From contig NZ_QNRO01000007.1 of the NCBI RefSeq assembly GCF_003315345.1, positions 1 to 64,000 of the forward strand: 64,000 nt of DNA. Direction: 5' to 3'. Positions 22,703 through 31,786 of the stretch are shown here, in pieces (within the stretch, counting starts at the first letter, position 1; each line of letters starts with the position of its first letter). A model generated the notes under the pieces. It had not been told where the DNA came from. It searched no databases and saw nothing but the letters and a program-made list of their open reading frames with translations. Made by a program: the position numbers and the translations under genes. The DNA comes from Marinobacter pelagius. Its GTDB lineage: Bacteria; Pseudomonadota; Gammaproteobacteria; Pseudomonadales; Oleiphilaceae.

Positions 22703-23449
22703 TCAGGACAGAACCTGGCCTCCGTCCACCACCAGTGTCTGTCCGGTTATCCACCGGGCCAAGTCGGAGGCCAGGAACAATGCCACGTCGGCGACTTCCT
22801 CCGGCGTGCCCAGGCGCCCGAAGGGAATTCCGCCGCGAATACGGTCGTAGAGCTCCGGATTGTTCTGGCGGGCCTGATCCCAGACGCCACCCGGAAACTC
22901 GATCGAGCCCGGGGCAATGCCATTAACGCGCACTTTATGCGGGGCCATGGCTACGGCGAGGCTGGCGGTGTAGTGAGCGACGGCGGCCTTGATCGCCGCG
23001 TAGGGAGCGGTGCGTGTCGAGGCGTGCAGGGCGGCGATGGAGGCAATGTTGATGATCGTGCCTCCGGTTTCCTTGAGCGCTGGCAGGCAGGTATGGCCGG
23101 CGCGGACCGTGCCCATCAGATCCACATCAACGCTGCTCAGCCAGCCTTCTTCGGTGTCCTCCCGCCCGAAGGCCGAGGCGCAATTGACCAGCACGTCCAG
23201 GCCGCCCATCTCGCCCATGGCGTTTTGCAGATAGGTTTCCAGCGCGGCCTTGTCGCCGATGTCGCAGGAGGATACATGCAGTTCCAGACCCTCGCCTGCC
23301 ACTTCTTCCGCCAATGCGTCCAGGGACGCCTGCCCGCGCGCGCACACGGAAACGCTGGCCCCGGCCCGGACAAATCCCAACGCGATGGCCCGGCCAATAC
23401 CCTTGCTGCCGCCAGCGACGATGACGCGCCGGCCCTGGAAATCAAACAT
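22703..23449 (-). CDS. SDR family oxidoreductase
   Basis: A 248-residue short-chain dehydrogenase/reductase. ATG 23449 is preferred over 23473, with CAGGAG 9 nt upstream. The Rossmann motif is GGSKGIGRAIA near 13-23, followed by NCASAFG near 88, the catalytic Ser in NIASIAALHAS near 139, and the YAAIKAA Tyr-Lys pair near 153-157. The C-terminal NGIAPGSIEFPGG and TGQTLVVDGG complete the classical fold. It reduces or oxidises a small alcohol/ketone with NAD(P)H; the substrate cannot be inferred. It is convergent with the truncated membrane gene copy C. Confidence 0.88.
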   Translation of the reverse strand: MFDFQGRRVIVAGGSKGIGRAIALGFVRAGASVSVCARGQASLDALAEEVAGEGLELHVSSCDIGDKAALETYLQNAMGEMGGLDVLVNCASAFGREDTEEGWLSSVDVDLMGTVRAGHTCLPALKETGGTIINIASIAALHASTRTAPYAAIKAAVAHYTASLAVAMAPHKVRVNGIAPGSIEFPGGVWDQARQNNPELYDRIRGGIPFGRLGTPEEVADVALFLASDLARWITGQTLVVDGGQVLS

Positions 23450-23548
23450 GATTGACTGCTCCTGTTTTCCCATCAGGTTTGGTCTCGCCTCTGGTCGCGC
23501 CAGTGGCTCGAAGCTCTGGCTACTTTACGCCGAAATGTGGAAATGAGG

Positions 23549-23600
23549 AAAACGGGGGCAGATCTACTCTTATCCTGGAAATAAACATGTCCCGGTTTTA
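23549..23600. repeat. Inverted pair of REP-like motifs
   Basis: AAAACGGGGGCAGATCTACT at 23549 and TGTCCCGGTTTTA at 23588-23600 are opposed copies of the dispersed motif, 25 bp apart, like a REP doublet. They lie between the SDR promoter and the flavoprotein gene and mark the right edge of the most rearranged zone. No other feature is seen in 23474-23650. Confidence 0.6.
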
Positions 23601-23650
23601 TCAGGCAGACTACATTAAATGGCCAAAGGAAGGGGGAACAGACTAGCCAG

Positions 23651-24955
23651 ATGAAACCGCTCTTATTGATTGTTGCTTACCTCGTCGCCGTCACCTTGCC
23701 GCTGATCCTGTCCGCATGGTTCGGCGGCCCGCCACGCCAATTTCACCAGGAGCTGGCCTCCGGCCTTGGCATTCTTGCCTTCTCGATGATCCTCGTGGAA
23801 TTCATCCTGTCTGGCCGCTTCAAGACCATTTCCAATGACGTCGGCATGGATGTGACCATGCGGTTTCACCAGATCATGGCTCGCACGTTACTGGTCTTTG
23901 CGCTGCTGCACCCGTTGCTTTACCAGGGGACGCCGACAGGAGGGGAGCGGCCCTGGGATCCCACACGACAATTGACGCTCACGACCGATTTTGCCGATCT
24001 GGCGACCGGCATCGTCGCCTGGCTGTTGCTTGCAGGCCTGGTTGTCATGGCCATCGGGCGCACCCAGCTGGGCTACCGATACGAAATCTGGCGCCTGTTG
24101 CACGGGCTCGGCGCGCTCCTGATCGCGGTGTTTCTGTTGCACCATACCGTGTATGCCGGGCGTTACGGATCGCAGCCGGTGATGACCTGGGTGTGGCTGG
24201 CCCTGACGGGCGTGGCGGTTGGGTCGCTGCTGATGGTTTACCTGGTGGTTCCCTGGCTGCAGAAGGCTCACCCCTGGCGGGTTACGTCCGTCGTCCGGTT
24301 GACGCCCAAGCAGTGGGAAGTGACCGTGACCCCCGACGGTCACCGTGGTCTGGATTATAAGGCCGGGCAATTCGTCTGGCTGAATGTGGGGCACAGCGCC
24401 TTCTCGATGAAAGAGAATCCGTTCTCCATTTCCTCTGCGCCGGCGGCCGGCCCGGAAGTCTCCTTCATGATCAAAGAGCTTGGTGACTTCACACGAACCA
24501 TTGGCGAGATAATACCTGACACCGTCGCCTATCTGGACGGCCCTTATGGCAACCTGACTGTCGATGGTCGCGAGGAACCCGGGGTCGCACTCATCGCCGG
24601 TGGTGTTGGCCTGGCTCCGCTGCTGGGCATACTGCGGCAAATGCGCCTGACCGGCGATTCGCGCAAGGTGAGGCTGATCTATGGCAACCGGATCATCGAG
24701 CAGATTGCCTATCATGAGGAGCTGGGTGATGAGGATGTGGACTATGTGCTGTCGGAGCCGCCGGACGACTGGCCAGGAGAGACAGGCTTCATCGATGGAG
24801 CGCTGATGGATCGCGTGTTTTCAGAGGAAGAGTTCAGTGATTGGGTCTTCGTGATGTGCGGGCCTGGGATCATGATGGATGTTGTTGAAGATCACCTGAT
24901 AAAGCGGGGAACACCGGCTCACCGGATTCTCTCTGAGCGGTTCAGCTATGATTAA
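23651..24955 (+). CDS. Ferric reductase-like membrane flavoprotein
   Basis: A 434-residue inner-membrane oxidoreductase. Six or so helices fill residues 1-205 and include paired histidines in helices (HQIMARTLLVFALLHPLL, LLHGLGALLIAVFLLHHTVY), the heme-binding pattern of ferric-reductase-like domains. An FAD domain follows (FSMKENPFSISSAP near 255) and then the NAD(P) domain (IAGGVGLAPLLGIL near 316 and VFVMCGPGIMMDVV near 400). It would pass electrons from NAD(P)H across the membrane to iron or another acceptor. The small helix protein at 24948 overlaps its 3' end and may be part of the complex. Confidence 0.85.
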   Translation: MKPLLLIVAYLVAVTLPLILSAWFGGPPRQFHQELASGLGILAFSMILVEFILSGRFKTISNDVGMDVTMRFHQIMARTLLVFALLHPLLYQGTPTGGERPWDPTRQLTLTTDFADLATGIVAWLLLAGLVVMAIGRTQLGYRYEIWRLLHGLGALLIAVFLLHHTVYAGRYGSQPVMTWVWLALTGVAVGSLLMVYLVVPWLQKAHPWRVTSVVRLTPKQWEVTVTPDGHRGLDYKAGQFVWLNVGHSAFSMKENPFSISSAPAAGPEVSFMIKELGDFTRTIGEIIPDTVAYLDGPYGNLTVDGREEPGVALIAGGVGLAPLLGILRQMRLTGDSRKVRLIYGNRIIEQIAYHEELGDEDVDYVLSEPPDDWPGETGFIDGALMDRVFSEEEFSDWVFVMCGPGIMMDVVEDHLIKRGTPAHRILSERFSYD

Positions 24956-25055
24956 TACAATCCGGCGGTGGACTCAGCGGCGGCGGCTTTCTCTGGTTAT
25001 CTGGGGGCTGAACATCACCCTGGTCCTGATCCTGCTGGTTTTTGTGTTGCGCTGA
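24948..25055 (+). CDS. Single-helix membrane microprotein (35 aa)
   Basis: An ORF overlapping the last 8 nt of the flavoprotein gene (ATG 24948, flavoprotein stop 24953-24955), so it can be translated by coupling. It has an Arg-rich cytoplasmic N-terminus (RRWTQRRR) followed by one long hydrophobic helix (LSLVIWGLNITLVLILLVFVL). This positive-inside layout is a good transmembrane microprotein. A role as accessory subunit of the reductase is inference. It is too short to be found by most ORF callers. Confidence 0.5.
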   Translation: MINTIRRWTQRRRLSLVIWGLNITLVLILLVFVLR

Positions 25056-25107
25056 TTCCGGGTAGGACAATTAAAATTGAACCAATCATGCTCATCAGGG
25101 TGTCACT

Positions 25108-25437
25108 GTGATCAACGTTTGCTCAGGAGAAGCCTTATCGGAACTGCTGCAGTCGAACCCTGCGGTTCTTGTGCTCTTTGGCGGACCGCACTGCGGTGTC
25201 TGCCAGGCCATCAAGCCTCAACTCGAAAAGCTCGCGAACGACGAGTTTCCGAAACTGGTGACGGCCTACATTGATTGTCAGGAAGCTGCCACGCCGGTGT
25301 GTGCCGCTCGCGGTATTTTTTCTCTGCCCGTGGTCCAGCTATGGTTTGGCGGGCAGCGATTCGCGGAATTCGCTAGAGTGTTTTCCATCGGTGAGGTGCG
25401 TTCTGCTCTGGAGCGGCCTTATGGGCTTTTGATGTGA
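25108..25437 (+). CDS. Thioredoxin family protein
   Basis: A 109-residue thioredoxin-fold protein with active site CGVC near 30-33 (FGGPHCGVCQAIKPQLEKL) and the cis-proline segment FSLPVVQLWFGG near 73. There is no signal peptide, so it is cytoplasmic. The start is GTG 25108; no ATG is available upstream of the fold. It follows the reductase and microprotein by 52 nt on the same strand and may belong to the same redox operon. A broken partial copy lies at 9764-9887. Confidence 0.82.
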   Translation: MINVCSGEALSELLQSNPAVLVLFGGPHCGVCQAIKPQLEKLANDEFPKLVTAYIDCQEAATPVCAARGIFSLPVVQLWFGGQRFAEFARVFSIGEVRSALERPYGLLM

Positions 25438-25680
25438 ACTCAGTGTTGGGGGTAAAAGCCGCAACAAGAAGAAAGATCAAATCCGTCAGTAGGTTACATC
25501 TCTTCATTAAGTCTAACTTGTTGAATTTTAAATAAAAATTAACATGCTGCTCCGCGTGTGCTCCTGATATTCTCGAATGGTTCACAGAACTGATCAGTGA
25601 CTGATGGGACGATGGAGGCAATGTTTTCCTTCCCGCGATGCTGGGCAAGTCAGACCACCTGAACAATGGGATTTACGTTA

Positions 25681-26007
25681 ATGAAAATGAAATCACTGCT
25701 CGTTATTTTATCTCTGAGTGTCACCCCATTGGGTGCCATGGCGGATGACACAGCCGACGCCGCGATAGGTGGCGGTCTTGGTGGCGCAATCGGCGCTGCC
25801 ATCGGCAACGAGGTAGGTGGCAGAGACGGTGCTATTCTCGGCGGTGCCGTCGGTGCGGCAACGGGAACAGCCATTACCACCAGAGATCATGAAGAATACT
25901 ACCGCGACCGTGATCGCCGTCATCATGACTATGATGATCGCCGGTCTTACCGTAAGTCTGGTGGCCATTTTTGTCCACCGGGCCAAGCGAAAAAGGGCAA
26001 CTGCTGA
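25681..26007 (+). CDS. Exported glycine-zipper protein
   Basis: A 108-residue protein with a signal peptide (KSLLVILSLSVTPLGAMA), a glycine-zipper membrane-inserting segment (AAIGGGLGGAIGAAIGNEVGG, then GAVGAATGTA), and a highly charged His/Arg/Asp/Tyr tail (DRDRRHHDYDDRR) ending GHFCPPGQAKKGNC. Such proteins sit in the outer or inner membrane and often respond to envelope stress. The start could also be ATG 25666, with 5 extra residues. The 240-nt region upstream is AT-rich and probably holds the promoter. A strong terminator follows. Confidence 0.75.
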   Translation: MKMKSLLVILSLSVTPLGAMADDTADAAIGGGLGGAIGAAIGNEVGGRDGAILGGAVGAATGTAITTRDHEEYYRDRDRRHHDYDDRRSYRKSGGHFCPPGQAKKGNC

Positions 26008-26042
26008 TACGCGAAAAGCCTGAAATTTTATTCGTGCGTTTC

Positions 26043-26080
26043 AAAAGCCTTTCTCTAAACGGGAAGGCTTTTTTTATTTT
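26043..26080 (+). terminator. Rho-independent terminator after glycine-zipper gene
   Basis: AAAAGCCTT at 26043-26051 pairs with AAGGCTTTT at 26064-26072, extendable by two pairs inside, and is followed by a T-rich tract (TTTTATTTT). It lies 36 nt after the stop codon at 26007. Confidence 0.85.
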
Positions 26081-26097
26081 CGGCCCGGAGCTCCGAA

Positions 26098-26319
26098 ATG
26101 ATCAAGCCTAGTTGTTACAGCTGTCGAAAAAAGTTTGAGCCATCTGCGCTGAGGGTTTCTTACTCAAAAAACTACTGTGAGGGATGCGGCGTGGGGCTAT
26201 TCGGTGAGGATTACTTCCGTTTCGCCAGAAAGCCCGCCCCGTCTACCCGGAAAAACTTGGCTGTTCACGTTGCAGCGCTTTTTTTCTGTGTTGCTGGTTT
26301 GTTGTTATGGCTTTATTGA
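26098..26319 (+). CDS. Zinc-ribbon membrane protein (73 aa)
   Basis: A small protein with two CxxC pairs (CYSC near 6-9 and CEGC near 29-32) forming a probable zinc ribbon, a basic linker, and one C-terminal hydrophobic helix (LAVHVAALFFCVAGLLLWLY). The ribbon would face the cytoplasm. ATG 26098 follows the terminator of the upstream gene; GGAG lies at 26088-26091. A decayed partial copy is at 20086-20283. Function unknown. Confidence 0.7.
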   Translation: MIKPSCYSCRKKFEPSALRVSYSKNYCEGCGVGLFGEDYFRFARKPAPSTRKNLAVHVAALFFCVAGLLLWLY

Positions 26320-26380
26320 AAGTTAAACAGTGGAAGCCATGAAGCCGTCGAATCAACTTTGACCGAAGGGATACCTGCAA

Positions 26381-26647
26381 GTGAATCAAAAAGGCTCACT
26401 CACCTCATGGAACGACGCAAAGGGTTTTGGCTTTATCACTCCGGAAAACGGAGGTGAGCGTCTGTTTGCCCATATCAGCGCCTATCAGGGGCGGGGCAGG
26501 CCGGTCTCCAATCGGAAAGTGACATACAGCATCACGAAGGATGCTCAAGGCCGGCTAAGGGCAGGGCGGTTCCAGTATGCTGGAGCAGCAAAAGTGGGCG
26601 CCAGTATAGCTCCGGGAGAGTGGGTGGCGGCAGCAGTTGAACTTTGA
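26381..26647 (+). CDS. Cold-shock-domain protein, short form
   Basis: An 88-residue protein starting at GTG 26381. The cold-shock fold is clear: KGSLTSWNDAKGFGFITP carries RNP1 (KGFGFI), and RLFAHISAY carries the RNP2-like motif. Proteins with this exact start are commonly fused to a C-terminal DUF1294 membrane domain of about 100 residues. Here the protein stops after AAKVGASIAPGEWVAAAVEL, so the membrane part appears to be missing. It may bind single-stranded nucleic acid as a stand-alone domain. Confidence 0.7.
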   Translation: MNQKGSLTSWNDAKGFGFITPENGGERLFAHISAYQGRGRPVSNRKVTYSITKDAQGRLRAGRFQYAGAAKVGASIAPGEWVAAAVEL

Positions 26648-26835
26648 CTTGTCGCAGTCATGGCAGTCGCTGTTCTGGTAACTCACAACGGGAAACACTT
26701 TCCCGGGTCCTCCAAACCTGGATTTATTTTCGAAGCACTCGCCCTATGAGGCCTGTAGTAGTCCTTTAATACCCGCTCCACCATCGCCACTGCTACTGTT
26801 TCCAGAGCTGGCAACACAAGCACAAGGAGATAGCC

Positions 26836-27405
26836 ATGAGCGGGAAGAAGATTCTGATGATTACCGGTGATTTCACCGAAGACTACGAAACCATGGTGCC
26901 GTTCCAGGCACTTCAGGCCGTCGGCCACACGGTTCATGCCGTTTGTCCGGACAAGAAAGCGGGCGATACCGTCGCCACGGCCATCCATGATTTTGAGGGC
27001 GACCAGACCTATACAGAAAAACCGGGCCACCGGTTTGCCCTGAATGCGGATTTTGACGGACTCGACCCGGCAAACTACGACGCGCTGGTGGTGCCCGGCG
27101 GTCGCGCACCCGAGTACCTGCGCCTGAACAAGGATGTGCAGAATCTGGTTCGCCATTTCTTCGAAACCAACAAGCCGGTGGCGGCGATTTGCCACGGTGC
27201 CCAGTTGTTGGCCGCCGCGGGGGTTCTGGAGGGCCGCAAATGCTCTGCCTATCCGGCTTGCCAGCCGGAAGTGGAACTGGCCGGCGGGACCTTCGCCGGT
27301 ATCGAGGTTGATCAGGCGGTCACCGATGCTAATCTGGTAACAGCGCCTGCGTGGCCGGCCCATCCGGCGTGGCTGGCGCAGTTCTTCAAATTGCTGGACC
27401 AGTAA
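26836..27405 (+). CDS. DJ-1/PfpI family protein
   Basis: A 189-residue class I glutamine amidotransferase-like protein. The nucleophile elbow [13 protein letters not shown] near 118-123 supplies the conserved cysteine, with Glu in DFTEDYE near 16 and the [15 protein letters not shown] segment near 80. Family members act as glyoxalases/deglycases, chaperones or proteases, and the precise role is not predictable. ATG 26836 follows AAGGAGATAGCC. It probably acts in stress protection in the cytoplasm. Confidence 0.85.
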   Translation: MSGKKILMITGDFTEDYETMVPFQALQAVGHTVHAVCPDKKAGDTVATAIHDFEGDQTYTEKPGHRFALNADFDGLDPANYDALVVPGGRAPEYLRLNKDVQNLVRHFFETNKPVAAICHGAQLLAAAGVLEGRKCSAYPACQPEVELAGGTFAGIEVDQAVTDANLVTAPAWPAHPAWLAQFFKLLDQ

Positions 27406-27467
27406 CGCAACAGGGGCCGGTCCACCGGCCCTTCAGTGCTCTCAAGCACACCCCCAGGGAGGCCGTC

Positions 27468-27848
27468 ATGTGCAAGCTCTTTATCAACGCCGACCCGGAG
27501 CTTTGGGTAAGTCGGACCCACTCCCTGCGTATTGATGGCATGGTGACCAGTGTGCGGATGGAAAACGCCTTCTGGCAGGTACTGTCAGAGCTGGCCGAAC
27601 GGGATGGTATGAACCTGCCGCAGATGATCACCCGGCTTTACCACGAATCCATTGATGCCGGCCATGATCTCGGCAATTTCACATCCTTTCTGAGAGTCTG
27701 TGCGCTGCGCTATCTTGAGCTGCAGCTGAGCGGCGACGTTCCGAGGGATACTCGGGTACCGATCGCTTCACTTGATGCAGACCGCATTCTCGCGGGCGAA
27801 CCCGGTGAGCGGGCAACAACGGAAGTGGTGAGCAAAGCAAGGCACTGA
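27468..27848 (+). CDS. Ribbon-helix-helix domain protein
   Basis: A 126-residue protein. ATG 27468 follows CAGGGAGGCC, so the longer open frame upstream is not used. The ribbon-helix-helix unit is THSLRIDGMVTSVRMENAFWQVLSELAERDGMNLPQMITRLY, and a second helical part contains NFTSFLRVCALRYLE. This matches the RHH_4 family, often described as aryl-sulfate sulfotransferase-like by old annotation but in fact a putative DNA-binding protein. It lies 62 nt after the PfpI gene. Targets are unknown. Confidence 0.78.
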   Translation: MCKLFINADPELWVSRTHSLRIDGMVTSVRMENAFWQVLSELAERDGMNLPQMITRLYHESIDAGHDLGNFTSFLRVCALRYLELQLSGDVPRDTRVPIASLDADRILAGEPGERATTEVVSKARH

Positions 27849-27953
27849 CCTCAAAACGTACAGCGGGGCAGGCGGTTTTTTGCTGACACCTAAAGGCAAC
27901 AGCATTTGCTAGTATTGCCCTTCTTTAGCCCGAAGCCGATATAGCCCTGCAAT

Positions 27954-29723
27954 ATGAACACGCCCCTCAAACTGCGGCCCTACCAGCAGGAAGCCGTCGA
28001 TGCCACGCTGAATCATTTCCGCAAATCCGATGAGTCCGCCGTCATTGTCCTGCCCACCGGCGCCGGCAAAAGCCTGGTCATTGCCGAGCTGGCCCGCCTA
28101 GCCCGGCGCAAGATTCTGGTGCTGACCCATGTAAAAGAGCTCGTTGAACAGAATCACGCCAAGTATGAGAGCTATGGCTTAACGGGCGGTATCTTCTCCG
28201 CCGGGCTGAAACGTAAGGAAAGCGGGCATCAGGTGACCTTTGCCAGTGTGCAGTCCGTCTCGGCGAATCTCGATGAATTCCGAGATGAATACTCGCTGGT
28301 GATCATCGATGAGTGCCACCGAGTCAGCGGTGAGGCAACCAGTCAGTATCAGCGGATCATCGAGCTGCTGCGGCAGCAGAATGACGCCCTCAAGGTACTT
28401 GGGCTGACCGCCACACCCTACCGTCTGGCGATGGGCTGGATCTATCGCTATCACTACCGGGGCTTTGTCCGCAGTGAAGAGGATAAGCCCTTCCAGCACT
28501 GCATTTACGAATTGCCGCTGAGCTACATGATCAATCGGGGCTATCTCACCAAACCCGAACTGGTGAACGCGGCGGTGGCGCAATACGATTTCTCCGCGTT
28601 GGCCCAGGATCGCTTTGGCGAGTACGCCGAGAGGGACGTCAATCAGCTGCTGAGCAAACATAAGCGTGTGACCCGGGCCATCATCGAGCAGGTGATGGAG
28701 CTGGCTGCCGACTGCCAGGGCGTGATGATTTTTGCGGCCACGGTGGACCATGCGCGGGAGATCACCGGCTATCTGCCGGAGCACCAGACTGCTCTGGTGA
28801 CCGGCGCGACCGACCTGAAGGATCGGGACTTGCTGATTCAGCGCTTCAAGCAGCGGCAGTTGAAGTATCTGGTGAATGTGTCCGTGCTCACAACGGGCTT
28901 CGATGCGCCCCATGTGGATTTTATCGCCATTCTTCGCCCGACCCAGTCGGTGAGTCTGTATCAGCAGATCGTGGGCCGAGGCCTTCGTCTGGACGACGGT
29001 AAACGGGATTGCCTGGTGATCGATTACGCGGGCAACCATGTGAACCTGCACCACCCGGAGGTGGGGGAGCCGAAACCGAACCCCGACAGTGAGCCGGTGC
29101 AGGTGTTCTGCCCGGGTTGTGGTTTCGCCAATATCTTCTGGGGGAAAACCGACAGTGACGGTCGTGTGATCGAGCACTACGGCCGCCGGTGTCAGGGGCT
29201 GCTGGAACCGGCGGAAGGGGATGAACCTGCCGGGCTGGGCGGGCGCCCCCAACAATGCGATTACCGTTTCCGCTTCAAGGAGTGCCCGCACTGCAGTGCC
29301 GAGAATGATATTGCGGCCCGTAACTGCCAGCAGTGCCACAAAGCGATCATTGACCCGGACGATCAGCTGAGAGATGCGCTGAAACTCAAGGATGCCATGG
29401 TGATCCGTTGCGCCGGGATCACGTTAAGCGTTGATGGCAACAAGCTGAGGATCACCTATCACGGCGAGGATGGGGAAGAGCTCAGCGAGTCGTTTGATTT
29501 CGGCAAGCCGGCACAGCGTACTGTCTTCAACAAACTTTTCGGGCGCCGTTTCGCGAATGGCCAGGCGCCGAAAAGGTTCAACGAGCCGGGTGAGGTGCTG
29601 GAGATGCAGGTGTTGTTGTCGGCCCCGGATTTCGTCATCGCCCGCAAGCAGAAGCACTATTGGCAGGTGCAGGAACGGATTTTTGATTATCAGGGCAATT
29701 ATCGTAAGGCGAATGAGGCGTAA
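27954..29723 (+). CDS. radD: DNA repair helicase RadD (YejH family)
   Basis: A 589-residue superfamily 2 helicase. Motif I is PTGAGKS near 35-41, motif II DECHR near 119, motif III TATPYR near 149, and motif VI IVGRGLR near 346. C-terminal cysteine pairs (CPGCGF, CPHCSA, CQQCHK) form the zinc region typical of RadD. In E. coli RadD works with RecA and SSB in resolving recombination intermediates and tolerating double-strand breaks. Length matches the family. ATG 27954 has no strong ribosome site visible. It appears monocistronic. Confidence 0.9.
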   Translation: MNTPLKLRPYQQEAVDATLNHFRKSDESAVIVLPTGAGKSLVIAELARLARRKILVLTHVKELVEQNHAKYESYGLTGGIFSAGLKRKESGHQVTFASVQSVSANLDEFRDEYSLVIIDECHRVSGEATSQYQRIIELLRQQNDALKVLGLTATPYRLAMGWIYRYHYRGFVRSEEDKPFQHCIYELPLSYMINRGYLTKPELVNAAVAQYDFSALAQDRFGEYAERDVNQLLSKHKRVTRAIIEQVMELAADCQGVMIFAATVDHAREITGYLPEHQTALVTGATDLKDRDLLIQRFKQRQLKYLVNVSVLTTGFDAPHVDFIAILRPTQSVSLYQQIVGRGLRLDDGKRDCLVIDYAGNHVNLHHPEVGEPKPNPDSEPVQVFCPGCGFANIFWGKTDSDGRVIEHYGRRCQGLLEPAEGDEPAGLGGRPQQCDYRFRFKECPHCSAENDIAARNCQQCHKAIIDPDDQLRDALKLKDAMVIRCAGITLSVDGNKLRITYHGEDGEELSESFDFGKPAQRTVFNKLFGRRFANGQAPKRFNEPGEVLEMQVLLSAPDFVIARKQKHYWQVQERIFDYQGNYRKANEA

Positions 29724-29829
29724 GGACGGGTTTTTCTGGCCCGGTTTTCCATAAGTCCACAAATCAGCATACCGCGATACCCTGAACTACACTCCTATGA
29801 ACCTACACCGGCATAGGGAGGCTCTGGAT

Positions 29830-30498
29830 ATGGCTGACCGACCGAACGTAGTTTTATTTGATGTCCTGGAGACATTGATTGATCTGGATCCGCTGGCAGC
29901 CCGGATGGAAGCGGTTGGCCAGCCAGCGACCATTCTGCAGCCCTGGTTCCTGCGCTTTCAACGCGATGCCATGGCATTGACCCTTGCCGGTGACACGGCA
30001 CCCTTCGAAGCTCTTGCACGGGAATCACTCCGCACGGAAACGAAATACACGCTCAGTGAGCGTGATATTGAATATGTGATCGAAGGGTTTTCCACGCTGC
30101 CCACCTTCGACGATGCCGCGCCGGCGCTGAAGAAGATCTCTGAGGCGGGCGTGTCCGTTGGATGCCTCACCGTTAACAGTCCTGACAAAACACGCCGTTT
30201 CCTCGAAGGTGCAGGGCTTTCCGGGTTTGTTGACCACGTAGTCACCTCGCAGGACGCGGGTATCTGGAAGCCTCATCCGGAAATCTACCGTTTCGCTGCA
30301 AAACGTTTGGGTACGCCGATTGAGCGCCTGGCGCTGGTTGCCGTGCATGCCTGGGATTGCCATGGTGCAAAACGGGCCGGTGCAGTTTCAGGCTGGTGTT
30401 CGCGCCTTGAATACAAGCCTGGCGATGTCTTTCTGCCCCCCGATGTCACGGGCGATAGCCTTGTTGAGGTTGCAGACAAACTGATGTCACTGCACTGA
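29830..30498 (+). CDS. HAD hydrolase, haloacid dehalogenase type II-like
   Basis: A 222-residue hydrolase. ATG 29830 is preferred over 29797 because AGGGAG lies 9 nt upstream. Motif I is VLFDVLETL with Asp near 9 as nucleophile; motif II has CLTVNSPDK; motif III is DAGIWKPHPEIY with the Lys. LVAVHAWDCHGAKRAG carries the H-x-W-D signature of type II dehalogenases. It should hydrolyse a 2-haloacid or phosphate ester in the cytoplasm. The more usual type II motif I is FD..GTL; here Gly is replaced by Glu (LET), which may alter substrate. Confidence 0.8.
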   Translation: MADRPNVVLFDVLETLIDLDPLAARMEAVGQPATILQPWFLRFQRDAMALTLAGDTAPFEALARESLRTETKYTLSERDIEYVIEGFSTLPTFDDAAPALKKISEAGVSVGCLTVNSPDKTRRFLEGAGLSGFVDHVVTSQDAGIWKPHPEIYRFAAKRLGTPIERLALVAVHAWDCHGAKRAGAVSGWCSRLEYKPGDVFLPPDVTGDSLVEVADKLMSLH

Positions 30499-30565
30499 AC
30501 ATTGCGCACTCCGGCAATCTTCATATTGAGCTGGTCGTCAGTTCGCAGGGTCCTGGGCGACCATC

Positions 30566-31168
30566 TCAATGTATTGGCCGAAACACCAGTAGCCGGTTGT
30601 TGGCAGGCATGGGGTGGTTTTCAGCAAGCGTCATTCCGGCCGATTCCGCCAGAGCGCTGATGTCTACCAGGTCCCGGATGCCCATATGGGAGGCCTGGGC
30701 TCTCAGGTGCTGATCAAAACGACGGTTGCTGTCACTCGAGTACTCGCCCTGGTTGTTGAAAGGGCCATACAGGCAGAAGGCACCGTCTTCAGACAAGCGC
30801 TCACCGATACCACGGAACATCTTCTCGACTTCACTCCATGACATGATGTGGGCGGTATTTGCGGAGAAGGCCCATTGGAAGGTTTCGACCGGCCAGTTGG
30901 CATCGCTTACGTCCAGCTCAACCACGGGCAGGATGTTGGGCAGGGCGGCCTGCTCCAGCCGGGGACGACACAGATCAGCGGCCTCAGGATGGTCACTCGG
31001 TTGCCACTGCAGGTGGGGCATGGCCTTTGCGAAATGCACGGCGTGCTGTCCGGTGAGTGTTCCGATTTCCAGGGCCTTGGCCGGCGTATTAAAGATTTCC
31101 TGCAACTTCTCCAGGATCGGGGCTTTGTTGTTCTCACAGGCCTGGGAAAAGGGCAGGTCGTTGGTCAT
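30566..31168 (-). CDS. DUF938 (SAM methyltransferase-like) protein
   Basis: A 200-residue protein with a methyltransferase-like fold: the SAM-binding segment is ALEIGTLTGQHAVHFAKAMP near 33-50, and the later NTAHIMSWSEVEKMFRG and YGPFNNQGEYSSDSNRRFD are diagnostic of DUF938. The human relative METTL26 belongs to the same group; activity is unproven. ATG 31168 has GAGGAGAT on the minus strand. It is divergent from slyD, sharing a ~120-nt promoter region. Confidence 0.85.
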   Translation of the reverse strand: MTNDLPFSQACENNKAPILEKLQEIFNTPAKALEIGTLTGQHAVHFAKAMPHLQWQPSDHPEAADLCRPRLEQAALPNILPVVELDVSDANWPVETFQWAFSANTAHIMSWSEVEKMFRGIGERLSEDGAFCLYGPFNNQGEYSSDSNRRFDQHLRAQASHMGIRDLVDISALAESAGMTLAENHPMPANNRLLVFRPIH

Positions 31169-31291
31169 CGGGTAATATCTCCTCTAACGGGTGGCGACAG
31201 TGGCTGCCGCTACCCGATGCTTTGGTGATTAGCTGAGAATAAAGTCGCTGCTGGTTATAATGGCATACCTTGAACCGTCACGGAGAATCCT

Positions 31292-31774
31292 ATGCCAATC
31301 GAAAAGAATCAGGTGGTCCTGTTTCACTACAGCGTCAGTGATGAACAGGGCAACGTTGTTGAAAGCTCCCGTGGCGGCGAGCCGAACGCCTACCTGCATG
31401 GCCACGGCGGCATTATCCGGGGCCTGGAGGAAGCCCTGGAAGGTCGCGACGCCGGCGAAAGCTTCAGTGTCACCATCACCCCTGATAAAGCCTATGGTCC
31501 GCGCAAGGCCGATGCCATTCAGCGCGTGCCGATCAAGCATTTGATCGGTGCCAAACGCTGGAAGCCGGGCATGATCGCCCAGGTGCAAACCGAGCAGGGC
31601 CCGCGCCATGTGGTCGTCGCCAAGGTCGGCCACAAGTTCGCCGATGTCGACACCAACCATCCGATGGCCGGCAGAACCCTGACCTTTGATATTGAAATCC
31701 TTGAAGTACGCGCCGCTACTTCGGAAGAGCTTGCCCACGGTCACGCCCACGGCCCGGGCGGCCACCATCATTGA
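31292..31774 (+). CDS. slyD: FKBP-type peptidyl-prolyl isomerase SlyD
   Basis: A 160-residue chaperone/isomerase. The start MPIEKNQVVLFHYSV, the catalytic segment EPNAYLHGHGGIIRGLEEAL, the insert-in-flap domain (PDKAYGPRKADAIQRVP) and the His-rich metal-binding tail (HGHAHGPGGHHH) are all typical of SlyD. It folds proline-containing proteins and can deliver nickel to hydrogenases or urease. The stop is followed within 12 nt by a deleted phosphoesterase fragment. A slyD relic upstream of an intact phosphoesterase is at 7908-7993. Confidence 0.9.
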   Translation: MPIEKNQVVLFHYSVSDEQGNVVESSRGGEPNAYLHGHGGIIRGLEEALEGRDAGESFSVTITPDKAYGPRKADAIQRVPIKHLIGAKRWKPGMIAQVQTEQGPRHVVVAKVGHKFADVDTNHPMAGRTLTFDIEILEVRAATSEELAHGHAHGPGGHHH

Positions 31775-31786
31775 GGGATGGTTTTC

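Noticed and set aside
28179..29339. A 386-residue open frame antisense to radD
   Set aside because: Helicase motifs on the + strand are complete, so this is a shadow frame.
29724..29760. Terminator or REP-like motif after radD (TTTTTCTGGCCCGGTTTTCC)
   Set aside because: Only CCCGGTTTT matches the REP-like family and the possible stem is too short to call.
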